This document shows positions 8,000-16,308 of a DNA stretch of 31,554 bases, one piece after another. Origin of the DNA: an uncultured Eubacteriales bacterium (GTDB taxonomy: Bacteria > Bacillota > Clostridia > Oscillospirales > CAG-272); contig CAKSSY010000014.1 of assembly GCA_934489945.1 (NCBI GenBank), forward strand, positions 1-31,554, given 5' to 3'. How positions within the stretch are numbered: the first letter of the stretch is position 1; each line of letters begins with the position of its first letter. Made by a program: the position numbers and the translations under genes. The notes below the pieces were generated by a model. It made no database searches, was not told where the DNA came from, and saw only the letters and a list, made by a program, of their open reading frames with translations.

Positions 8000-9715
8000 T
8001 TAATTGGCAGATGTCGTTGTATCTTTGGTGTGTTTGGAGATTGCCTTATCGTTTGTTGTCACATACTTTTCGGTGAGTTCCTTGAGCTGTTCGTCATATT
8101 TTTCCGACGAGTAAGCCTCTGTAGCTTCTGTATAGTAAGGTGCCTTACCTTCGCCGACAAAATAGGTGACATGGAAGCCGTACTCACTCTGAAGAATCTC
8201 CACGTCGCCGACTTTACGGTCAGCATCAAAGATCCAGTCATTCATCACGGTGACCATTCGACCTTCGGTTGTGTTCTCATACAGGCAGTTACCGTCTTCG
8301 TTATAAGTCTCGGCAAGTTTTTTGAAGGCGTCCAGCGTCTGTTCGCCCGCCTTATACTCGGCAAGAACCTTTTCTGCCTTCTCCTTGGCGGCGGCGATTT
8401 CTTCTTCCTTTGCTGTATCCTTTGCCGCCTTAATCAAAATATGAGCAAAGTCCTTGGTGGCAGAGGTATCAAGGTGCATCGTCTCGGTCATCAGATAGAC
8501 AGTCTTGGAATACTGTTTGTCTGTGGAGTCTTCCTTGGTATGGGTATCGCCCTTCTTGGTCTCGGAGGAGGACAGCCATTTGGAAATCTCATCTTCTTCG
8601 GATTCGGATTCCGAATACTTGGCATTTTCGGTAATCTTACCGAGAGATTCCCCACACGTGTTTACAAAGCCCTGTGCAATGGACTTGAACATGGTTTTGT
8701 AAGTTTCGTTATCGGTGAAAGATTCGGCTGCCTTTTCGCCGTCCACACAGACCTTGAAAACGTCCTCAATGATTGCGGCTTTTGCTGCATTGGCGGTTGC
8801 TTCGTCCGGTGTCGCAAGGTCGCCCTTGTTTTTCTCGATCATAGCATCAAAGCTCTTATTGATCTCGTACTCGATAATCAACTTTTTGAATTCTTCTTCG
8901 TTCTTGGCATCGGAGAGCTTCTTGAAATATTCGTCGGCGAGCTTTTCGGCGGCGGCATAGCCGACCTTATCATCGGTATAGTCCGAAGCATTGAGAAGGA
9001 GGTTATATTTCAGATAGTCTGCACTGTAATAAGAGGATTTATGCTCTTCCACATATTTTTTGATATCGTCATCTGTGATCTTGCTTTCGATGTCATCGGT
9101 AATGATCTGTGCGTACTTGGAAGCAAGAGTCTGAAGCTCAATCGCTTTGCGGATGTCCGATTTTTTGACACCGGAACCCATGGAAGAGGTATCGGTGATT
9201 TCGGCAAGCGTGTCATCGATTGATTTTTTGTCCTCATCATCCAATGTTACGCCCGCAGTATGAGCCGCCTCGCACAGTGCCACAATATCTTTGGCAGTTG
9301 CGACAGCCGAGTCGAAGAAGGAGGCAAGTGTATAGTTTGCCATCATCTGTGATGCGGCGTTATACGCGGAAGTGGCATTGCCGGAATACTGATAGAAATA
9401 GTAGTAATAATACCACTGCTGGAAGTTATTGGAGTATGCAAGGCTTTCGTAGTAGGGAAGCATGGTTCCCGTTACCTTATAGTTGTCGGAACTGACGTAA
9501 GTAGTATTTCTTTCCATGATGCCGGAGTCGGCAAAAATGAAAATGGCGAATGCCGCCAATAACAGAATGGCGATTACGGTAATCAGAAGCGTAGAGGTAC
9601 GGTCTTTTTTCGCGCCGCCGGACTTCCGTGCGGGTTTCACAGCAGCACCGGAGGTACCGGACATACTGTATACGTCCTCATATCTGTCGTTTCTGTTTCT
9701 GTTTCCTTTTCCCAT
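8000..9715 (-). CDS. Membrane-anchored parvulin-type peptidyl-prolyl isomerase/foldase (PrsA/SurA-like)
   Basis: 571 aa. A basic cytoplasmic N-terminus (1-40) leads into one transmembrane helix (about 41-62), so the rest is extracellular. Residues 70-330 resemble the helical SurA-N chaperone region: repeated lysine/glutamate-rich helices, and KSDIRKAIELQTLASKYAQIITDDI. The parvulin-like domain is near the C-terminus (about 425-535): FAHILIKAAKD, FKKLAETYNEDGN, VGDVEILQSEYGFHVTYFVG. It differs from PrsA in being anchored by a helix instead of a lipidated cysteine, and the usual GG(D/E)LG turn is replaced by EGRMV, so isomerase activity is uncertain. A tyrosine-rich stretch WYYYYYFYQY lies at 101-110. 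Probable role: folding of exported proteins. It lies downstream of rnj with its own likely promoter. Confidence 0.8.
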   Translation of the reverse strand: MGKGNRNRNDRYEDVYSMSGTSGAAVKPARKSGGAKKDRTSTLLITVIAILLLAAFAIFIFADSGIMERNTTYVSSDNYKVTGTMLPYYESLAYSNNFQQWYYYYYFYQYSGNATSAYNAASQMMANYTLASFFDSAVATAKDIVALCEAAHTAGVTLDDEDKKSIDDTLAEITDTSSMGSGVKKSDIRKAIELQTLASKYAQIITDDIESKITDDDIKKYVEEHKSSYYSADYLKYNLLLNASDYTDDKVGYAAAEKLADEYFKKLSDAKNEEEFKKLIIEYEINKSFDAMIEKNKGDLATPDEATANAAKAAIIEDVFKVCVDGEKAAESFTDNETYKTMFKSIAQGFVNTCGESLGKITENAKYSESESEEDEISKWLSSSETKKGDTHTKEDSTDKQYSKTVYLMTETMHLDTSATKDFAHILIKAAKDTAKEEEIAAAKEKAEKVLAEYKAGEQTLDAFKKLAETYNEDGNCLYENTTEGRMVTVMNDWIFDADRKVGDVEILQSEYGFHVTYFVGEGKAPYYTEATEAYSSEKYDEQLKELTEKYVTTNDKAISKHTKDTTTSAN

Positions 9716-9747
9716 GGTTCGTGTCCACCTTTTTTTAAAATTTCACG

Positions 9748-9791
9748 AAAGTCTTTCCCCGGAATCACCGGGGACGGACTTTCTTATTATA
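9748..9791 (-). promoter_or_regulatory. Probable promoter -10 and 5'-end hairpin of the foldase gene
   Basis: On the minus strand TATAAT (9791-9786) is followed at once by an inverted repeat: AAAGTC (9782-9777) with GACTTT (9753-9748), enclosing CCCCGG/CCGGGG. If transcription starts about 7 nt past the -10, the hairpin forms the extreme 5' end of the mRNA and could stabilise it. No convincing -35 is seen. The hairpin could instead act as a terminator of rnj read-through, though no T-run follows it. Confidence 0.5.
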
Positions 9792-9867
9792 ATATCCTTA
9801 AGTGATGAAAAATTGAAATTTTCATGAACAAACGTCAAACTTTTGCATATTCGACGGACGGTTGTTT

Positions 9868-11922
9868 TTACAGATCCATGATGATCGGCAGAATCATCGG
9901 TTTTCGCTTCGTTTTGGTATACAGGAAGCGGGAGAGGTCGTCCTTAAGCCGGGTTTTCAGATGCACGCGGTCGAATTTATCCCCGAGAGACAACTCCTCC
10001 TGAATGACGGACACGGCAAGTTGTCTTGCTTCGTCCATCAGTGACTCGGATTCCCGGACATACACAAAACCGCGTGAAACAATATCGGGTCCCGACAGGA
10101 GCAAATGTGCTTCGGCGTCAATACTGGCGACCATGACAATGAGTCCGTCCTGAGACAGATGTTTGCGGTCGCGCAGAACGATATTGCCGACATCGCCTAT
10201 GCCGTAGCCATCCACGAGGACGTTTCCGGCAGGAACGGTTCCGTTGAATCGTGCCCCTTTACTGTCGATTTCAAACACCTTGCCGATGTCGGAAATAAAG
10301 ATATGATCGGGCGGCGTTCCCATATCCAGTGCCAGTTCGCGGTTGGCGGCGAGGTGGCGATATTCTCCGTGGATGGGCATAAAGTATTTCGGGCGGGTGA
10401 GAGCCTGCATGAGTTTCAGTTCCTCCTGGCAGGCGTGTCCGGAAACATGGACTTCCACGGCAGCATCGTGAAGCACCTTGACACCACTCTTGGAAAGCTC
10501 ATTGATGATACGTCCGACGGTCTTTTCGTTGCCGGGGATGGCACTTGCCGAGAGAACAACAAGATCGGTATCACAAAGCGTTACCTGCGGATGGTCGCCG
10601 AATGCCATACGGTAGAGTGCCGACATCGGTTCCCCTTGGCTTCCGGTGGTGATGAGTGTAAGTTGTTCCGGCTTATATCGGCGGATTTCGGCAAGATCGA
10701 TCAACAAGCCGTCCGGGACATTCATATATCCGAGTTCAATGGCGGCTCCGAGGATATTCAGCATACTGCGTCCCGTAACGGCGACCTTTCTGCCGTGGGC
10801 GGCACTGGCATTGATGATTTGCTGAACGCGGTGAACATTGGACGAGAATGTCGCAATGACGATCCGCTTATCGGTATTGGTATTGAAAATATATTCCAAT
10901 GACTTTCCCACGTTTTTTTCGGAGGGGGTATAGCCCGGTCGTTCGGCGTTGGTCGACTCACACAGGAGCAACAGCACGCCTTCGCGACCAATCTCACCGA
11001 GGCGTGTGATGTTCATGATTTCGCCGTCAATGGGTGTGACATCCAGTTTGAAGTCTCCGGTATGAACCACGGTGCCGAGCGGGGTGTGAATTGCCAGACA
11101 GCAGGCATCGGCAATGGAGTGATTGACGTGAATAAATTCCACCGAAAGGGCACCGGCGCGTACGGTGTCTCCCGCTTTGACGCAACAGAGTTTCGGCTCA
11201 TGCGGCAGGCGATGTTCGGCGAGCTTGTTTTTGATGATGCCGAGCGTCAGGCGTGTGCCGTAGATCGGAACATCCAATTCGCGGAGAACGTATGGAACGG
11301 CACCGATATGATCCTCATGTCCGTGTGTGATGAAGATTCCGCGCAATTTTTCGCGGTTCTGTTCGAGGTAGGTAACATCGGGGATGACCAGATCGATGCC
11401 GGGCATATCCTCATCGGGAAAGCCGAGTCCGCAGTCGACAACGATCATGTCGTTTTCGTATTCGATCACCGTCATGTTTTTGCCGATCTCATTCAGACCG
11501 CCTAAAGAGATGACCTTCAGTTTCCCGAGCGGCAGGCGTGTGTTGTTTTTGGCGCGGCGCACGGGAGGTTTGGTCAACATTGAGGAAGGAACCGGGGAAA
11601 GCTGGTCGGCAAGTGCCTTGGTTTGTCCTTTTTGTGTTTTGGGAGGATTTTTACGTTTTTGACCGTTGCCGCCGTTTTGTGGTTTCGGTTCGGAACTCAG
11701 CAGTTTTTGCAGAGGATTACGGCGCGACACATTTTTTTTGCCTGTGGTTTTCGGTTCCGTGCTTTTGGCGGCGGATATCGGGTGTTGCTCCGGCACGGGG
11801 GACGACGCCGTTTCCTTACGGGGTTGTTTTTTGTTCCGGTACTGAGGAGTCCGGCGGGGTTTCCGTGTGTCCGGTTCCGCAGACTTTCGGGTATCGGTAT
11901 TCATTTCTTCTTTTCTGTTCAT
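9868..11922 (-). CDS. rnj: Ribonuclease J with long basic N-terminal extension
   Basis: 684 aa, against about 555 for B. subtilis RNase J1. The extra part is residues 1-132: low-complexity, lysine/arginine/proline-rich and likely disordered. The catalytic metallo-beta-lactamase/beta-CASP core starts at LPLGKLKVISLGGLNEIGKNM (about 130-150); the zinc-binding motif is HGHEDH at 200-205, with further motifs HVNHS, HTGDFKLD and HISGHA-like HVSGHACQEEL. RNase J is a 5'-3' exonuclease and endonuclease central to mRNA decay and rRNA maturation. I choose 11922 because AAGGAG lies just upstream and the sequence between 12009 and 11922 is not protein-like; an in-frame ATG remains at 12009. It has a perfect-spaced promoter 200 nt upstream. 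Confidence 0.94.
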   Translation of the reverse strand: MNRKEEMNTDTRKSAEPDTRKPRRTPQYRNKKQPRKETASSPVPEQHPISAAKSTEPKTTGKKNVSRRNPLQKLLSSEPKPQNGGNGQKRKNPPKTQKGQTKALADQLSPVPSSMLTKPPVRRAKNNTRLPLGKLKVISLGGLNEIGKNMTVIEYENDMIVVDCGLGFPDEDMPGIDLVIPDVTYLEQNREKLRGIFITHGHEDHIGAVPYVLRELDVPIYGTRLTLGIIKNKLAEHRLPHEPKLCCVKAGDTVRAGALSVEFIHVNHSIADACCLAIHTPLGTVVHTGDFKLDVTPIDGEIMNITRLGEIGREGVLLLLCESTNAERPGYTPSEKNVGKSLEYIFNTNTDKRIVIATFSSNVHRVQQIINASAAHGRKVAVTGRSMLNILGAAIELGYMNVPDGLLIDLAEIRRYKPEQLTLITTGSQGEPMSALYRMAFGDHPQVTLCDTDLVVLSASAIPGNEKTVGRIINELSKSGVKVLHDAAVEVHVSGHACQEELKLMQALTRPKYFMPIHGEYRHLAANRELALDMGTPPDHIFISDIGKVFEIDSKGARFNGTVPAGNVLVDGYGIGDVGNIVLRDRKHLSQDGLIVMVASIDAEAHLLLSGPDIVSRGFVYVRESESLMDEARQLAVSVIQEELSLGDKFDRVHLKTRLKDDLSRFLYTKTKRKPMILPIIMDL

Positions 11923-12127
11923 ATTTCTCCTTGTTTTCTCCGACGGAAAAAAGCGCAACATGAAAACCCTTTCGGTTCCGTCGGATAACGAAAGGGATTG
12001 GTGAAGCATTGTCCGCGCACACCGGTACCGCTCCCCGGTTTACGTTACGGCAAGTCTGCATCATTTCAGGCTGTATGAATTTATCTTGAGGCGGCAAAGA
12101 GCCGTCTTTCACGCATAAAATCAAGTC

Positions 12128-12156
12128 ATTATACACCGGAATCCGGATTTTGTCAA
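12128..12156 (-). promoter_or_regulatory. Sigma-A promoter of rnj
   Basis: Minus-strand TTGACA (12156-12151), 17-bp spacer and TATAAT (12133-12128), both perfect consensus hexamers. It implies an rnj 5' leader of about 200 nt, which includes a GGCTCTTTGCC hairpin near 12090-12105. Confidence 0.88.
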
Positions 12157-12175
12157 GACCCCGTTCTTTTTTCTC

Positions 12176-12448
12176 TTACAGGAGTTTTATCAGTGCGATA
12201 ACAAGGAGCAGAAGTGTACCGCAGAGAAATCCGCCGAGAAATGAGAGAATGATATGGCGTGTGGTGAACGTTGTCCTTTTGCGTGTGAGATGATTTTCCT
12301 CCAGAATCCGCATGGCTTCACACAGCATCTCTCCTTGTCCGGGATTTCGGGACTCGGCATCGCCCTTGAGAACGAAATATGCGGTCTCAAACAGCGAACT
12401 GTCGCGGGTCGGCATCATAATCAGTTTTCTCTGGTATCCTTTCAGCAT
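12176..12448 (-). CDS. Small single-helix membrane protein, function unknown
   Basis: 90 aa from the start I prefer (MLKGYQRKLIMM...). The soluble N-terminal part (1-60) is followed by a basic patch (RKRTTFTTRH) and one C-terminal transmembrane helix (about 68-88), so it is probably tail-anchored with its N-terminus inside. The opening resembles small Clostridia proteins that begin MLKG-N-R and run into an ETAYFV-like segment, a family without assigned function. The start at 12448 has GGATGG 8 nt upstream; the ATG at 12460 has its purine tract directly adjacent and is less likely. It ends 20 bp before the rnj promoter and lies in the same direction. Confidence 0.65.
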   Translation of the reverse strand: MLKGYQRKLIMMPTRDSSLFETAYFVLKGDAESRNPGQGEMLCEAMRILEENHLTRKRTTFTTRHIILSFLGGFLCGTLLLLVIALIKLL

Positions 12449-12678
12449 CCGATTTTCCATCCTTCTGTCTTATATGTTTCCAGTATTGACACAAAGAGGC
12501 GATTTTCATACGAAAAAACAAAGAAATCGGAATATCGCGCGGCGGTTGCTAACCCGTATGATGTCGGACACCGAAAACGCCCCAACATTTTGGTTCGGGC
12601 GTCTCTTACGCGAATGGCAGAAATGTTCATATTTTTGTGATATTATAGAATCAAAATTTACAGGAGGTCAGGATCAGA

Positions 12679-13170
12679 ATGGCAATCACCGCACTTGCGA
12701 CGCTTATCATCATGGTGGCATATTTTCTCGTTTTATATGGCGCGGTGGGTTTTATTCAGGACAAGAGGTTTTTTTCTTCCGCACCGCAAGAGAATCTGTC
12801 CGCGATTCCCGATAAAAAGGAGAGATTTCGCGGCGCGCATATCATTGGCTGGGGGATAGAAGGAATCGCCGTTTTATTATTCATAAGGAGCCGTTGTCAT
12901 TGGTGCGGGGGATGGTATAAAAAATGATTTTGGTTTTCTCCGATTCTTTGTGCGTTTTCTTGTGATGCTTTATGGTATGGAAATTTACGATATATTGTTT
13001 TTTGATTGGTTTCTTCTCTGTCACTCAAACTTTTTCCTCATTTTTATCCGGAACTGAAAGGAATTGTGGGACCACATATGTTCGAGTATAACAAGAAAAC
13101 GCATATCCTTCACTTCGTAATTTATATTCCCGTCTGTGCTGTCATTGCGTGGATTTGTACGATTTTTTGA
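12679..13170 (+). pseudogene. Integral membrane protein gene split by two compensating frameshifts
   Basis: The first frame reads MAITALATLIIMVAYFLVLY... up to about 12885. The protein-like sequence then continues one frame over (GAVVIGAGDGIKNDFGFLRF... HSNFF) to about 13035, and returns to the first frame (HFYPELKGIVGPHMF... WICTIF, stop 13168-13170). The simplest repair is removing one A near 12884-12887 and adding one T in the T-run at 13031-13035, giving about 163 residues with at least three hydrophobic helices and a conserved-looking YDILFFDWFLLCHSNFFPHFYPEL segment. As written, translation stops at 12927 after 82 aa. AGGAGG precedes the start, and a TGATATTAT extended -10 lies at 12638-12646. 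It is either a recent pseudogene or two assembly errors. I do not know its function. Confidence 0.8.
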
Positions 13171-13237
13171 AATGGAGGATGCGAAATGTTCCGTTTGTTG
13201 AACGAAAGCTATTCCCTGTGTATTGTCGACGATTCAC

Positions 13238-13768
13238 TTATTTGGCGAACCATCGGCACACAAGGCAGGAAAAAAAGATCGAAAACAGCATAACGGCAAA
13301 GGCACAGGGGTAAGCGTGACGGCTTTTTTTGAAATTCAGAGAAGAAAAATACACGCTGATGATGTAGACCACCGTATCGGAGGACCCCATGATTACCGAT
13401 GCGCAGAATGACGGAAAACTGTCGGCTCCCTCGCTTTCCAGCAATGCGGCGTAGGTTGCGGTGGCGGCACTGCCCGAAAAGGGGCGTGTCAGGACAAGAG
13501 GAAGGAGCTCGGACGGAACCCCGAGTCGGCTTGTCACGGGTTCTATGAGCAAACAGACAAACGCGACGGCTCCCGAGGCGCGGAGCATCTCCACCCCCAC
13601 AAGAAGGGCGATGAGCACCGGCAAAAGCCCGACGGCGGTTTCCAATCCTTCCTTTGCGCCGCGCCGGAAGCTGTCGAACGCTTCCGGACGACCGAGCATA
13701 CAAAGACCGACGATCACAAGAATCGTCGGAATTGAGAGGGCGGCAAGGGTTTGCAAAATTTCATTCAT
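13238..13768 (-). CDS. spmB: Spore maturation protein B
   Basis: 176 aa (B. subtilis SpmB 178). A polytopic membrane protein of the nucleoside-recognition (Gate) domain family, with helices near 10-28, 48-66, 75-92 and a final one at about 152-172, and the conserved stretch LTRPFSGSAA followed by SSDTVVYI. SpmA and SpmB act together in the forming spore to lower core water content. The start at 13768 overlaps the spmA stop in an ATGA arrangement, so translation is coupled. The reading frame continues upstream to 13879 but that part overlaps spmA. Its 3' end converges on the broken membrane-protein gene. Confidence 0.93.
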   Translation of the reverse strand: MNEILQTLAALSIPTILVIVGLCMLGRPEAFDSFRRGAKEGLETAVGLLPVLIALLVGVEMLRASGAVAFVCLLIEPVTSRLGVPSELLPLVLTRPFSGSAATATYAALLESEGADSFPSFCASVIMGSSDTVVYIISVYFSSLNFKKSRHAYPCAFAVMLFSIFFSCLVCRWFAK

Positions 13769-14403
13769 GCCGCGTCCCTCTGTTTGGCGGCGGTACGGCG
13801 TTCTTTTTTGGCAACACTTTTTCTTATGTGTGCGACCGTTCCCGCCGCACGCGAGAACACAAGAGCCAGTATATGGCACACCGTTGACGCGACCCAGATC
13901 GGCAATACCACGGCAAAGGGATCTGATGCCCCTGCCGCGCGACGAAGAGCAAGGATTGTAGTCGGCAGAAGCGAAATCGGGGCGGTGTTGACAACGGCGA
14001 GTGTCACCATGTCGCGCGTCGGTCGGCTTTTGTCGGGATTGTTTTCCTGCATTTTCCGAAGTGCCGTCAGTGCCATCGGCGTTGCCGCATTTCCGATTCC
14101 CAGAAGATTTGCCGCCAGATTGGCAGCAATTTCTCCGCCTCCGCGTTCCGGGTCATACGAATCGGGGAAGAAAAGCCGCAGAAAGGGACGCAACAGACGC
14201 GCAAAGGCGGCAATGATTCCCATGTCGGTCAGCACGCGCATCACGCCGCACCAAAGTCCCATCATACCCGCCAGCGAAATGACGACCCGGACGGCTGACG
14301 AGGCACCGTCCAGCACCGCCACACCGAGCGGTGCAAGATTGTCGGTGAAAAGCGCACACAAAAACGCGGACAAAACCAAAATCGCAAAAATGCGTCCGAG
14401 CAT
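13765..14403 (-). CDS. spmA: Spore maturation protein A
   Basis: 212 aa, slightly longer than B. subtilis SpmA (196) because of a basic C-terminal tail (KKERRTAAKQRDAA). The family signature is clear: GMMGLWCGVMRVL, then NLLGIGNAATPMAL and VVNTAPISLLPTT. Several transmembrane helices; a nucleoside-recognition domain of the transporter type. With SpmB it is needed for full spore core dehydration and heat resistance, which implies an endospore-forming host. I use the ATG at 14403 because GGGAGGG lies 7 nt upstream; an earlier in-frame ATG at 14433 lacks one. It is divergent from the abrB-like gene. I could not find a convincing sporulation sigma-factor promoter. Confidence 0.93.
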   Translation of the reverse strand: MLGRIFAILVLSAFLCALFTDNLAPLGVAVLDGASSAVRVVISLAGMMGLWCGVMRVLTDMGIIAAFARLLRPFLRLFFPDSYDPERGGGEIAANLAANLLGIGNAATPMALTALRKMQENNPDKSRPTRDMVTLAVVNTAPISLLPTTILALRRAAGASDPFAVVLPIWVASTVCHILALVFSRAAGTVAHIRKSVAKKERRTAAKQRDAA

Positions 14404-14500
14404 AAAATCCCTCCCGAAGCAGTGCGGCAGCACGGTTTCGTCGCAAAATATGTGTCGAATCGTGTCGCGAAAAATTATCGGAAAAAATCGAAAAAGGGGC

Positions 14501-14530
14501 TTGACAGGAAATATATGGAAGTGCTATAAT
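14501..14530 (+). promoter_or_regulatory. Sigma-A promoter of the abrB-like gene
   Basis: TTGACA (14501-14506), an 18-bp spacer and TATAAT (14525-14530), both perfect hexamers, 56 bp before the start codon. Confidence 0.88.
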
Positions 14531-14586
14531 ACATCTGCCGGAAAAAAGGCGAAAAAACGAAAAATAGGAGAGGCAGGCTTTACACG

Positions 14587-14835
14587 ATGAAATCAACGGG
14601 CGTGGTAAGAAAAATGGACGATCTCGGAAGAATCGTTCTTCCGATTGAGATCCGGAAAATCATGGAGATTAAAGAGAGAGATTCTGTGGAAATCTTTACG
14701 GAGGGCGACAGAATTATTCTCAGAAAGTATCAGCCGTCATGTATTTTTTGCGGCGATGCTTCGGATGTGGTGATTTTCAATGAGAAAAAAATTTGCAAGA
14801 ATTGCATCCGGAAAATTCAGGAGAACCGTTTTTGA
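14587..14835 (+). CDS. abrB: AbrB-family transition-state regulator with C-terminal CxxC pair
   Basis: 82 aa. The N-terminal swapped-hairpin AbrB DNA-binding domain covers residues 1-48 (MKSTGVVRKMDDLGRIVLPIEIRK... RDSVEIFTEGDRIILRKY), highly similar to AbrB/Abh/SpoVT N-domains. The C-terminal part is short and has CIFC and CKNC, a likely zinc-binding knuckle, instead of the multimerisation domain of B. subtilis AbrB or the GAF domain of SpoVT. Such proteins repress stationary-phase and sporulation genes during growth. AGGAGAGG lies rather far (about 13-15 nt) before the start. It has its own promoter and terminator, and is divergent from spmAB, possibly regulating it. Confidence 0.92.
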   Translation: MKSTGVVRKMDDLGRIVLPIEIRKIMEIKERDSVEIFTEGDRIILRKYQPSCIFCGDASDVVIFNEKKICKNCIRKIQENRF

Positions 14836-14855
14836 GAGGTACTGATTGAGTATAT

Positions 14856-14896
14856 GGCGGGAAAGCGGACTTTATGTCGGCTTTCCCGCCCTTTTT
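14856..14896 (+). terminator. Intrinsic terminator of the abrB-like gene
   Basis: An 11-bp stem GGCGGGAAAGC/GCTTTCCCGCC with a 13-nt loop, then CTTTTTAT. Confidence 0.92.
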
Positions 14897-15017
14897 ATAT
14901 GGTTTGAGAGAGTCCTGAAATCGACCAAAAAAGCAAAATCGGTGCGGAGAAAAATGCGGAAAGGTTGTGCAAAATGCTGAAAATGCAAGTTGATTGCGAA
15001 AAATTTCACAAAAGTCA

Positions 15018-15058
15018 TTTACAAATATTTGAGGAAGTGATATACTTGTTATCACTTC
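15018..15058 (+). promoter_or_regulatory. Promoter of the liv operon with overlapping palindromic operator
   Basis: TTTACA (15018-15023), a 17-bp spacer and TATACT (15041-15046). A perfect 9+9 inverted repeat, GAAGTGATA (15034-15042) and TATCACTTC (15050-15058) around a 7-nt centre, covers the -10 and the start point. A dimeric repressor bound here would block initiation. In RNA it would also form a hairpin only in part, so a DNA operator is the better reading. Confidence 0.8.
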
Positions 15059-15113
15059 TATTATGTTTTTCGATAAAGAAGCCAATCATTATTACATTAC
15101 GGAGGATAACATT

Positions 15114-16283
15114 ATGAAAAAAGTTCTGGCACTTGTTCTTGCCGCTCTTTTCTGTCTCTCTCTTGTTGCCTGCGGCAACAAAACCGAAGACAAGGTGATT
15201 AAGATCGGCGTTTTTGAACCGGCTTCCGGCACCAACGGTGCAGGCGGTAAGCAGGAAACTCTCGGCGTTTATTACGCAAACTCGGTTTGCAATGAAGTTA
15301 CTGTCGGCGGAGAGACCTATAAGGTCGAACTTGTCGTGGTTGACAACCAGTCCGATGATGCCAAGGGCGTTACCGCCGCTGCCGAATTGGTCAGCAAGGG
15401 CGTAGTCGCCGTTCTCGGCTCTTACGGTTCTTCGGTTTCCATCGCCGCTTCTCCCACATTTGAGGAGGCAGGTATTCCTGCTATCGGTATCACCTGCACC
15501 AATACGCAGGTAACTGCCGGCAACAAGCACTATTTCCGCATCTGCTTCCTGGATGACTTCCAGGGTGCCGTTCTTGCCAAAAACGCTTGGGACGGCGGTG
15601 CAAGAGTTGCCTATACGCTTGCCGAGCTCGGCAACGCATACGACCTTGGTCTTGCCAAGAGCTTTAAGGATACTTTTGAGAAGCTCGGCGGCAAAGTCGT
15701 CGATGAAGGTTTCCCCAAGGATACCGCAGACTTCAAGGCGTATATTGCCAATGCAACCAAGGAAAATGCGGGCGTTATTTTCGCTCCCACTTCCATCAGC
15801 TATGCACAGCTGATTATCAAGGAAGCCGCAACGCAGGGCGTAAAGGTTCCGTTGATGGCAGGCGATACGTGGGACAGCAACGTTATTCTTGAGGCTGCCA
15901 AGGGTACCGATCTGGACGTTCGGATTACCACCTTCTATCAGGAAGGCGCAAACAAGGATTTCGACAATGGCTTTAAGGCTTGGCTGAATGCAAAGGGCAA
16001 CGAGCAGAAACTTACCGACAACGGCGGCAACGATATTATTTCCGCTGTCTCCGCAATGGGTTATGATGCCTACTTCACCGCTCTTGAGGCAATCAAAAAG
16101 GCGGATTCGATTGATCCCGCAAAGATCAAGGACGCTCTTTGGGGCGTTGAATATGCCGGTGTTACGGGTATGATTAAATTCGAGCAGGTTAACGGCGATG
16201 CCGATCGTTCCGTGGCATATATCAAGAAAGTGGATACCGCAACCGGTCAATGGAAGTTTGAGAAGGAACAGGGGATTGACTGA
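15114..16283 (+). CDS. livK: Branched-chain amino-acid ABC transporter, substrate-binding lipoprotein
   Basis: 389 aa. A lipoprotein signal peptide (1-19) ends in the lipobox LVAC with the modified cysteine at C20. The mature part is a type I periplasmic-binding fold (Leu/Ile/Val-binding protein): IGVFEPASGTNGAGGKQE, GVVAVLGSYGSSVSIAASP, then DYFTALEAI-type C-lobe helices. It captures leucine, isoleucine or valine outside the membrane and delivers it to LivHM. The start at 15114 follows GGAGG by 8 nt; the frame is open to 15063 but the signal peptide fixes the start. First gene of livKHMGF; codon use looks optimised, in keeping with high expression. Confidence 0.95.
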   Translation: MKKVLALVLAALFCLSLVACGNKTEDKVIKIGVFEPASGTNGAGGKQETLGVYYANSVCNEVTVGGETYKVELVVVDNQSDDAKGVTAAAELVSKGVVAVLGSYGSSVSIAASPTFEEAGIPAIGITCTNTQVTAGNKHYFRICFLDDFQGAVLAKNAWDGGARVAYTLAELGNAYDLGLAKSFKDTFEKLGGKVVDEGFPKDTADFKAYIANATKENAGVIFAPTSISYAQLIIKEAATQGVKVPLMAGDTWDSNVILEAAKGTDLDVRITTFYQEGANKDFDNGFKAWLNAKGNEQKLTDNGGNDIISAVSAMGYDAYFTALEAIKKADSIDPAKIKDALWGVEYAGVTGMIKFEQVNGDADRSVAYIKKVDTATGQWKFEKEQGID

Positions 16284-16308
16284 TCCGGTTCTTTGGCGGT
16301 AACCTATC

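Noticed and set aside
7763..9223. 486-codon plus-strand frame
   Set aside because: Antisense shadow of the parvulin-type foldase; no recognisable protein features or ribosome-binding site.
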